Source: an uncultured Prevotella sp. | Lineage (GTDB): Bacteria > Bacteroidota > Bacteroidia > Bacteroidales > Bacteroidaceae | Assembly: GCA_900557405.1 (NCBI GenBank) | Contig: USSF01000062.1 | Location: forward strand, 1-13,227 | Reading direction: 5' to 3' | DNA length: 13,227 bases | Shown: positions 8,138-13,227 of the stretch, piece after piece | Numbering within the stretch: position 1 is the first letter of the stretch | Layout of the letters: each line of letters opens with the position of its first letter | Notes under the pieces: generated by a model | What the model saw: the letters and a program-made list of their open reading frames with translations, nothing else | Databases searched by the model: none | Told to the model about the DNA's origin: nothing | Position numbers and translations under genes: made by a program

Positions 8138-8830
8138 CTATATCCTCTTCATCAGCTCCTCCATTCCCTCGGAGGCACCTTTCACGATCTGCTGGATGTT
8201 GTGTGCTCCGCCGCTGCGGGTAGGCTTCGGGTCGATGAGATAGACCGGCACGCCTGGCCTGAGATATTCTATCAGTCCGGCGGCGGGATATACGTTGAGC
8301 GATGTGCCGATGATGACGAATATGTCGGCGGTCTCCACCTGTTCTATCGCCGGCTCAATCATTGGCACGCTCTCGCCGAAGAATACGATGAAAGGGCGCA
8401 GCAGCGACCCGTCGCCAGCCTTCTCGCCGTGGCCCACGGTGAGTTTGTCCGCCGTCAGCGTCTTGATGAAATGCGGATTGTACGGGTCTCTCGACGAGCA
8501 TACCTTCATCAGCTCGCCATGCAGATGAATCACGTTCTTTGACCCTGCCATCTCATGCAGGTTGTCCACGTTCTGCGTCACCACGCTCACTTCATACCTC
8601 TTCTGCAGCTCAGCCACGAGTTCGTGGCCCCGGTTGGGCTTCGCCTTCACGAGCTTGACTCGAAGCATGTTGTAGAAATCATTCACATAGTCGGGGTCCT
8701 GCTCCCACGCCTCATGCGTGGCAACGCGGCTCACGGGATAGTTCTCCCACAGTCCGTCGGCATCGCGGAATGTGCTCAATCCACTCTCTGCCGACATTCC
8801 GGCACCTGTCAATACTACTATTTTCTTCAT
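8138..8830 (-). CDS. Sir2-family NAD-dependent protein deacylase lacking the zinc cysteine tetrad
   Basis: A 230-residue sirtuin, expected to remove acyl groups from protein lysines using NAD in the cytoplasm. NAD-binding motifs are intact: GAGMSAESG (9-17), TQNVDNLHE (85-93), catalytic His104 in HLHGE, FGESVP (151-156) and GTSLNVYPA (175-183). The start chosen is the ATG at 8828-8830, because MKKIVVLTGAG matches the family N-terminus; an in-frame ATG at 8911 would add 27 residues unlike any sirtuin. The region that normally carries two Cys-x-x-Cys zinc pairs has only Cys111 (CSSRDPYNPH), and no cysteines precede LLRPFIVFFGE. In the class III position FYxxR, Tyr53 is kept but the Arg is Leu56, with Arg57 next. 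It lies upstream of, and in line with, the OPT gene and is divergent from the first FKBP gene. Confidence 0.92.
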   Translation of the reverse strand: MKKIVVLTGAGMSAESGLSTFRDADGLWENYPVSRVATHEAWEQDPDYVNDFYNMLRVKLVKAKPNRGHELVAELQKRYEVSVVTQNVDNLHEMAGSKNVIHLHGELMKVCSSRDPYNPHFIKTLTADKLTVGHGEKAGDGSLLRPFIVFFGESVPMIEPAIEQVETADIFVIIGTSLNVYPAAGLIEYLRPGVPVYLIDPKPTRSGGAHNIQQIVKGASEGMEELMKRI

Positions 8831-8931
8831 GTTCTCCACTTTTAAATCCTTATGCCAACTGCGGCATGCAAAACGTGCCAGCCTGCTCATCCGCCAGAAG
8901 ACATTTATCAAGAAAATACTTTAACAATGCA

Positions 8932-8939
8932 CAAAATTA
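8932..8939 (-). promoter_or_regulatory. Possible -7 element for the sirtuin gene
   Basis: On the minus strand the sequence reads TAATTTTG, a match to TAnnTTTG. The upstream box is weak (ATTG at 8957-8960 after 17 bases). A start near 8925 would give a leader of about 95 nt, containing a small hairpin (ATGCC 8852-8856 with GGCAT 8863-8867). Confidence 0.45.
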
Positions 8940-8982
8940 GCGTTTTTTCTTTAATACAATGCACTTAGTCGGATAAAAGTAT

Positions 8983-8990
8983 TAACTTTG
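8983..8990 (+). promoter_or_regulatory. Possible -7 element for the FKBP gene cluster
   Basis: TAACTTTG fits TAnnTTTG and lies 54 bp before the first FKBP start codon. No good TTTG box is seen at the expected distance upstream. The A-rich leader just before the ATG is typical of well-translated Bacteroidetes genes. Confidence 0.5.
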
Positions 8991-9044
8991 TGCGCATTTG
9001 ACAACAAAAGCAAATAAATATAACATAAAAATAAAGAGAAAGAA

Positions 9045-9650
9045 ATGGATAAAGTTAGCTACGCCCTCGGCTTGGGCATTGGTCAGCAGTTGGCTCAGAT
9101 GGGCGCATCAGACCTTAACATCGACGATTTCGCAATGGCAATCAAGGACGTTATCAGCGGTAACGAACTGAAGGTGCCACACAAGGATGCACAGAAAATC
9201 GTGCAGGACTATTTCCGCCAGCAGGAGGAGCGCATCAACGCCATACGTGCCGAGCAGGGCAAGGCAGCAAAGGCAGAAGGCGAGGCTTACCTGAAGGAGA
9301 ACGCCAAGAAGGAAGGCGTGGTTACTCTGCCGAGCGGCCTGCAGTATATGGTATTGAAGGAGGGCAACGGCAAGAAGCCAAAAGCCACCGACCAGGTGAA
9401 GTGTCACTACGAGGGATTCCTCATCAACGGACAGGTGTTTGACAGCAGCGTGCAGCGCGGCGAGCCTGCAGTGTTCCCTCTCAACCAGGTAATCCCAGGA
9501 TGGACAGAAGGTCTGCAGCTGATGCAGGAGGGAGCGAAATACCGTTTCTTCATTCCTTATATCCTTGCTTACGGCGAGAGCGGAGCGGGCGGCTCTATTC
9601 CTCCATTCGCTACATTGATATTTGATGTGGAGCTGATAGAGGTGATGTAG
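9045..9650 (+). CDS. FKBP-type peptidyl-prolyl cis-trans isomerase, cytoplasmic (FklB/FKBP22-like)
   Basis: A 201-residue two-part protein: an N-terminal helical dimerisation-type domain (about 1-90, beginning DKVSYALGLGIGQQL, with a charged helix through 45-90) and a C-terminal FKBP domain (about 95-201). All eight usual FKBP pocket residues are present: Tyr122, Asp133, Phe144, Val149, Ile150, Trp153, Tyr176 and Phe193, so it should catalyse proline isomerisation. There is no signal peptide, which suggests a cytoplasmic location, unlike its two downstream paralogues. The start at 9045 follows an A-rich leader. It is the first of three FKBP genes in a row, with 109 bp to the next. Confidence 0.93.
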   Translation: MDKVSYALGLGIGQQLAQMGASDLNIDDFAMAIKDVISGNELKVPHKDAQKIVQDYFRQQEERINAIRAEQGKAAKAEGEAYLKENAKKEGVVTLPSGLQYMVLKEGNGKKPKATDQVKCHYEGFLINGQVFDSSVQRGEPAVFPLNQVIPGWTEGLQLMQEGAKYRFFIPYILAYGESGAGGSIPPFATLIFDVELIEVM

Positions 9651-9689
9651 GAGCGGGCCGGTACGAGCCGGATACGAAATTATATAAGC

Positions 9690-9704
9690 TCTGGAAATTC
9701 CAGA
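9690..9704. promoter_or_regulatory. 15-bp perfect dyad between the first two FKBP genes
   Basis: TCTGGAAATTCCAGA is a 7-bp perfect inverted repeat around one central base. The single-base spacer disfavours an RNA hairpin, so a DNA-binding site for a dimeric regulator is the more natural reading. It lies 40 bp past the first FKBP stop and 55 bp before the second start. No terminator-like T tract follows. Confidence 0.45.
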
Positions 9705-9759
9705 TGTTCAGGAAAAAAGCTAAAGACAAAAAAAGACAACAACAAAACAATAAAACAAA

Positions 9760-10653
9760 ATGAAGAAAATCACATTACTTGCTGCGGCTGCCATCGTTGC
9801 CGCAGGTTTCGCTTCATGCGGAAAGTCAACCCCCAAGGCTGACCTGAAGAATGATGTCGACTCTTTGAGCTACGCCATCGGAATGGCACAGACTCAGGGT
9901 CTGAAGGATTATCTGGCAAGCAACCTCGGTGTTGACACTGCCTATATCAACGAGTTCATCAAGGGTCTCAACGAAGGCGCAAACGCCGGCGACGACAAGA
10001 AGAAGGCGGCTTACTACGCTGGAATCCAGATAGGACAGCAGATTTCAAACCAGATGGTTCGCGGCATCAACCATGAGCTCTTCGGCAATGACTCCACCAA
10101 GACCATCTCGCTGAAGAACTTCATGGCCGGATTCATCAGCGGCACCACAGGCAAGAACGGCATCATGAGCATCACCGAGGCACAGGGCGTGGCCCAGCGC
10201 AAGATGCAGCAAATCAAGGACAAGGCAATGTCAAAGCAGTATGGCGCATACAAGAAGCAGAACGCTGACTTCGTGGCAAAATACAGCAAGGGAGCCGACG
10301 TGAAGCCACTCAAGGGCGGCGTATACTACAAGGTATTGACAGCCGGAACGGGCGAGGTGCCAACTGCCACATCAACCGTGAAGCTCATGTACGAGGGAAA
10401 GACCATCGACGGCAAGGTGTTCGACAGCAGCTTCGAGCGCAAGGAGCCTGCCACATTCCAGGTGAACCAGGTTATCCCGGGATTCACAGAGGCACTGACC
10501 CACATGCCTGTAGGAAGCACATGGGAGGTGGTGATACCTCAGGACCAGGCCTACGGCTCACGCGACCAGGGTCAGATCAAGCCTTTCTCAACCCTCATCT
10601 TCAAGATCCAGCTCATCAGCGTGGAGAAGAACGACCAGAAGAAGGCTGAATAA
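9760..10653 (+). CDS. FKBP-type peptidyl-prolyl isomerase, predicted lipoprotein
   Basis: A 297-residue secreted isomerase. Residues 1-19 form a lipoprotein signal peptide ending GFAS before Cys20, so the mature protein should be lipid-anchored in the periplasm or outer membrane. An FKBP N-terminal helical domain follows (about 34-175, starting DSLSYAIGMAQTQGL), then an FKBP domain (about 185-288). Pocket residues seen are Tyr211, Asp222, Phe233, Val238, Ile239, Tyr265 and Phe281; the usual Trp at the pocket floor is Phe242 (PGFTEAL), which may alter activity or ligand binding. It follows the cytoplasmic paralogue by 109 bp and precedes the third by 128 bp. It is probably a folding helper for exported proteins. 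Confidence 0.93.
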   Translation: MKKITLLAAAAIVAAGFASCGKSTPKADLKNDVDSLSYAIGMAQTQGLKDYLASNLGVDTAYINEFIKGLNEGANAGDDKKKAAYYAGIQIGQQISNQMVRGINHELFGNDSTKTISLKNFMAGFISGTTGKNGIMSITEAQGVAQRKMQQIKDKAMSKQYGAYKKQNADFVAKYSKGADVKPLKGGVYYKVLTAGTGEVPTATSTVKLMYEGKTIDGKVFDSSFERKEPATFQVNQVIPGFTEALTHMPVGSTWEVVIPQDQAYGSRDQGQIKPFSTLIFKIQLISVEKNDQKKAE

Positions 10654-10682
10654 GCAGGAAGAACAACAAAGATAACAGATAC

Positions 10683-10762
10683 GTTGACGAGTTGGCATGT
10701 AGACAAACCGGCAGCAAGCCCCACAAGGCGCTGCACATTTCTCTACGGGGCAGCTCGTCAAC
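10683..10762 (+). ncRNA. 80-nt foldable leader upstream of the third FKBP gene
   Basis: The gap between the second and third FKBP genes can fold into one long interrupted hairpin. The outer stem is 10683-10694 with 10751-10762 (12 pairs, one G-U; arm begins GTTGACGAG). Inner stems are 10699-10703 with 10142-independent partner 10742-10746 (GTAGA/TCTAC), 10705-10707 with 10738-10740 (AAA/TTT), 10711-10715 with 10730-10734 (GCAGC/GCTGC) and 10718-10720 with 10727-10729, closing on a six-base loop. No T tract follows, so it is not a standard terminator. The structure ends 19 bases before the chosen start codon. It may be a cis-acting leader, an RNA processing site or a small inserted palindromic element. 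It matches no RNA family that I recognise. Confidence 0.5.
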
Positions 10763-10781
10763 TTCATTAAACCACATCGAG

Positions 10782-11759
10782 ATGAAAAAGACATTAATTA
10801 TCGCCCTCGCCGTCATCATGGGCGGAGCGATGACCACGGCAAACGCCGCTAAGAAAGACAAGAAGACAAAGAAGACCGACACACCGGTAGTGGCCGTGAA
10901 CCTGAAGACACCAGCCGACTCACTGAGCTACGCTGCCGGAAAATCGCGCACAGAGGGCCTCATGACCTATCTGAAGCAGAGCTTCGGGGTGGAGGAGACC
11001 GACATGGCCGACTTCATCGCCGGATTCGAGGACTTCGTGAGCAAGGGCAAAGACAGGAAAGTGAGCGCATATGCCGCCGGACAGCAGATTGCGCAGATGG
11101 TGGACGAGAGGATGTTCCCATACCTCCAGGAGGAATTCAAGAACAGCAACGACTCCATCAGCAAGGAACTCTTCAACCGCGGCTTCATAGCATCCCTGAA
11201 GAAAGACAACTCCGTAATGGCCGACTCCATTGCCAAGCCATACTTCGACAATGCCGTGAAGGCCAACATCGAAGCCATCAACATGAAGAGGAAGAAGGAG
11301 GGCGAAGCCTTCCTGGCTGCCAACGCCAAGAAGGAGGGCGTGACGGCACTGCCGAGCGGACTGCAGTATAAGGTGCTGACAGCCGGAACGGGCGAGAAGC
11401 CGAAGGCAACCGACAAGGTAGTGGTGAAATACGAAGGCAAGACAATCGGGGGCAAGGTGTTTGACAGCAGCTATAAGCGTAACCCGCAGACCACCTCGTT
11501 CGGCGTGACCCAGGTAATCAAGGGTTGGACAGAAGCTCTGCAGCTCATGCCGGTAGGCAGCAAGTGGGAACTGTATATCCCATACAACCTGGCTTACGGC
11601 GAGAGGGGAGCCGGCCGCGACATAAAGCCATACGAGACACTGATCTTCACCGTGGAGCTCGTGGACATCGAGAAGCCCGAGGCCAAGGCAGAGGTTAAGC
11701 CTGTGCAGAAGCCGGCGGCAAAGAAGCCGGTGGCAAAGAAGGTGGCAAGAAGAAAATAA
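10782..11759 (+). CDS. FKBP-type peptidyl-prolyl isomerase, periplasmic, with basic C-terminal tail
   Basis: A 325-residue exported isomerase. The start chosen is the ATG at 10782 because it yields a classic signal peptide (MKKTLIIALAVIMGGAMTTANA, cleaved about after residue 22, no lipobox Cys). An in-frame ATG at 10692 would add 30 residues that overlap the foldable leader and hide the signal. The N-terminal domain (about 45-185) begins DSLSYAAGKSRTEGL, matching its neighbour. The FKBP domain (about 190-297) has Tyr217, Asp228, Phe240, Val245, Ile246, Trp249, Tyr272 and Phe289, a full pocket. Residues 298-325 are a Lys/Ala/Pro-rich tail with repeated KKPVAKK-like units, unusual among FKBPs and absent from the two upstream paralogues. 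Confidence 0.92.
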   Translation: MKKTLIIALAVIMGGAMTTANAAKKDKKTKKTDTPVVAVNLKTPADSLSYAAGKSRTEGLMTYLKQSFGVEETDMADFIAGFEDFVSKGKDRKVSAYAAGQQIAQMVDERMFPYLQEEFKNSNDSISKELFNRGFIASLKKDNSVMADSIAKPYFDNAVKANIEAINMKRKKEGEAFLAANAKKEGVTALPSGLQYKVLTAGTGEKPKATDKVVVKYEGKTIGGKVFDSSYKRNPQTTSFGVTQVIKGWTEALQLMPVGSKWELYIPYNLAYGERGAGRDIKPYETLIFTVELVDIEKPEAKAEVKPVQKPAAKKPVAKKVARRK

Positions 11760-11770
11760 AGCCCCATATC

Positions 11771-11847
11771 AAGGATTGGAGAACCAGAGGATACCCGCAA
11801 TATTATTTCCTTAAACAGGATATCCACCGGTTTTCCAATCCTTTTTT
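11771..11847 (+). terminator. Terminator-like long hairpin after the FKBP cluster
   Basis: AAGGATTGGAGAACC (11771-11785) pairs with GGTTTTCCAATCCTT (11829-11843), 15 pairs with one G-U, followed by a T6 run (11842-11847). Inside, GGATA (11789-11793) can pair with TATCC (11821-11825). It starts 12 bp after the FKBP stop codon. The long loop is atypical for an intrinsic terminator, but its position and T run fit. Confidence 0.7.
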
Positions 11848-11926
11848 ATCCACAAACACCTTCTCATATTTTCTATATACATCATTGCTGACCGGTTTTC
11901 CAATCCTTTCTACATCAACAAACACC
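11826..11926. repeat. Imperfect 35-bp direct repeat, 65-bp spacing
   Basis: ACCGGTTTTCCAATCCTTT occurs at 11826-11844 and again at 11891-11909, and both copies continue after a few variable bases into ACAAACACC (ending 11860 and 11926). The first copy supplies the 3' arm of the terminator hairpin, so the second looks like a duplication of the terminator end and its flank. Confidence 0.8.
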
Positions 11927-12053
11927 CCATTGACAAAACATAAGAACAGGAACGTCGGAAGGGGCTGACGGTATACGTCAAAAGGATGGGACGAAGGCGT
12001 CAAATGAAGCAATGGTTTCCGGCCAGTATCACAATGCTACACTGCGAGTGCAC

Positions 12054-12120
12054 CTATGCTGCACCTTTGGTGCAACTATGCCGCACCTTTGGTATCAGGA
12101 CGCTATACTTCTTTGGTACC
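12054..12120. repeat. Second 22-bp-period hairpin repeat (CTATGC + CACCTTTGG)
   Basis: Two full 22-bp units (12054-12075 and 12076-12097) share CTATGC and GCACCTTTGGT, and a third degraded unit (12103-12120) keeps CTAT and CTTTGGTA. The first unit forms TGCACC-TTT-GGTGCA. Period and CTATGC core match the array at 355-442. It ends just before the transposase remnant. Confidence 0.65.
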
Positions 12121-12129
12121 GCTTTTTCA

Positions 12130-13227
12130 ATGGTCAGCAAACCATGAAACGCTGACGTTTTCCGGAGGCTTTTATCATTGGTTTTAGTATGGAATAAAAA
12201 AACGGAAGAAGCCCAGGGAAACACCGGTCAGCGCAGCAAGTTGGTGGGTTACCAGTATAGCGAGATCATCCGTACGTTGATGTGTGTATATCTCTGCGGA
12301 GGGTCTTGTGTGGAGGAGTGACCTCACACCTTCTCCGCCATTTATCACACCATCCTCTTCTCAGGTCATGCAGTTCTGACACCATACTCCGTATCATGGA
12401 CGAACTGAAACAGGAGAACACGACGTACACTTCCGAGACGGGCAAGCAATATGACTTCAACACGGCCGACGAGCTCAACGACTTGCTGCTTGACATACTG
12501 GTATCTACGGGCCAACTCGTACAGGGCGAGAAATACGACTTTGACTTCGACCACGAGTTCCTTGAGACGGAGTAGTATGACGCTAAGTTCACCTACAAGA
12601 AGTTCAAGGGTTACAGCCCCGGCGTAGCCGTCATCGGCAACCTCGTGGTTGGTTTGGAGAACCGCGATGGCAACGCCAATGTTCGTTTTCATCAGAAGGA
12701 TACTCTTCATCGTTTCTTCACGAGACTTGAGGAAAGAGGCCTTGGCATATATCGCTCGAGGATGGATTGCGGTTCATGCTCAAGAGAGATTGTTGAGGAA
12801 GTCGCGGCTCATTGCACCTATTACTATATCCGCGGCAACCGTTGTCAATCCATGTACGATGACATCTTCGCCTTGCGCGGATGGAAACACGAGGAAATCA
12901 ATGGCAGCGACTTCGAACTTAACTCTATTATGGCAGCGAAGTGGGAAGGCATGCCGTGTAGGGTGGTCATACAAAGACAGCGGAGAGACAATGGAGATGC
13001 GGATCTCTGGGAGGGAGAGTACACATACAGATGTATTCTTACAAACGACTACGACTCGACAAATCGCGAGATTGTTGAGTTCTACAACCAGCGTGGCTCT
13101 AAGGAGCGCATCTTCGATGACCTTGACAATGGCTTTGGCTGGAAAAGCCTTCCCAAGTCGTTCATGAACCAAAATGCCGTATTCCTGCTGCTTACCGCCC
13201 TCATCCGCAACTTCTATGAGATGCTCA
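12130..13227 (+). pseudogene. IS1380-family transposase, inactivated by frameshifts and a nonsense codon; runs off window end
   Basis: Translated piecewise, this is an IS1380-type DDE transposase of the Bacteroidetes group. The first piece (codons from 12149) reads LTFSGGFYH; the next, in another frame, reads RSKLVGYQYSEIIRTLM and CGGSCVE (12232-12317). A one-base loss in the expected Glu-Asp-Val then moves the frame, and VTSHLLRHL continues from 12318 to DFDHEFLETE. A TAG at 12573-12575 takes the place where relatives have Lys in TEKYD. Beyond it the same frame stays open to the window edge through YDAKFTYKK, GLENRDGNANVRFHQKDTL, RMDCGS, GWKSLPKSF and LLLTALIRNFYEML. The DDE residues are visible as Asp in DFDHE (12543-12551), Asp in MDCGS (12765-12767) and Glu in KERIFDD (13104-13106). 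At least two frame breaks plus one stop argue for a dead copy. The insertion-element ends were not identified; the start is approximate. Confidence 0.88.

Larger units (their letters stand above)
11760..12129. other. 370-bp non-coding region between FKBP cluster and transposase remnant
   Basis: No convincing gene. It holds the terminator-like hairpin (11771-11847), a 35-bp direct repeat (11826-11860 and 11891-11926), a small hairpin TGACG/CGTCA (11966-11980) and a 22-bp-period repeat (12054-12120). A 69-codon minus-strand frame (11803-12012) spans the direct repeats but has no recognisable domain. Confidence 0.65.

Noticed and set aside
7993..8223. Plus-strand small protein with LE-I/K tripeptide repeats
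   Set aside because: The repetitive part is the 9-bp minisatellite read in frame, and the rest runs antisense into the sirtuin gene; no other support for translation.
8831..8911. Longer sirtuin start at 8911
   Set aside because: The extra 27 residues do not resemble a sirtuin N-terminus or a signal peptide, while MKKIVVLTGAG from 8830 matches the family directly.
10692..10781. Longer start for the third FKBP at 10692
   Set aside because: It would bury a clear signal peptide behind 30 residues encoded by the foldable leader.
11803..12012. 69-codon minus-strand frame containing two VFVD...ER-like segments
   Set aside because: The apparent internal repeat comes from the 35-bp direct DNA repeat; no domain, and it overlaps the FKBP terminator.
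201..12129. tRNA, rRNA or known riboswitch
   Set aside because: No cloverleaf, rRNA-like or recognisable riboswitch core sequence was seen in any intergenic region.
12573..12575. Programmed readthrough or recoding of the TAG in the transposase
   Set aside because: The same copy also has upstream frame breaks, and one base change from the Lys codon explains the TAG; ordinary decay is simpler.

Overview
The window looks like a chromosomal segment of a Bacteroidales bacterium, most likely Prevotella or a close relative. This is judged from the protein repertoire (a bacterial OPT transporter, stacked FKBP isomerases, an IS1380-type transposase), from A-rich leaders without Shine-Dalgarno sites, and from promoter-like sequences matching the Bacteroidetes TTTG / TAnnTTTG pattern. 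No species is claimed.

Layout, left to right. (1) 1-200: the C-terminal end of a probable Rpn-type (PD-(D/E)XK nuclease/transposase-like) protein with a heptad-repeat coiled coil. (2) 201-750: a long non-coding stretch with a 22-bp tandem hairpin repeat and a good Bacteroidetes promoter. (3) 751-5916 (+): a tight four-gene run, mutS, a GNAT acetyltransferase, an extended SDR (NAD-dependent epimerase/dehydratase type) and a multi-pass PAP2-family membrane protein, with gaps of 33, 3 and 18 bp, closed by a perfect 17-bp-stem terminator that also serves the converging gene. (4) 5998-8830 (-): an OPT-family oligopeptide transporter preceded by a zinc-cysteine-poor sirtuin; a 9-bp minisatellite and homopolymer tracts lie between them. 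(5) 9045-11759 (+): three consecutive FKBP-type prolyl isomerases, predicted to be cytoplasmic, lipoprotein and periplasmic; an 80-nt foldable leader precedes the third. (6) 11760-12129: a terminator-like hairpin, a 35-bp direct repeat and a second 22-bp hairpin repeat. (7) about 12130 to the window end: an IS1380-family transposase wrecked by frameshifts and one in-frame TAG.

How the genes may work together. The SDR and PAP2 genes are a plausible lipid pair; PAP2 motif details point to the phospholipid head-group transferase/Aur1-like branch, so a sphingolipid or glycolipid role is worth testing. The FKBP trio looks like one folding-helper gene duplicated and re-targeted to different compartments. 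The rest is housekeeping (mismatch repair) or ordinary accessory content. I found no clear new multi-gene system; the best leads are the structured leader at 10683-10762, the atypical sirtuin, the SDR-PAP2 pair and the 22-bp hairpin repeats that flank both mobile-type remnants.
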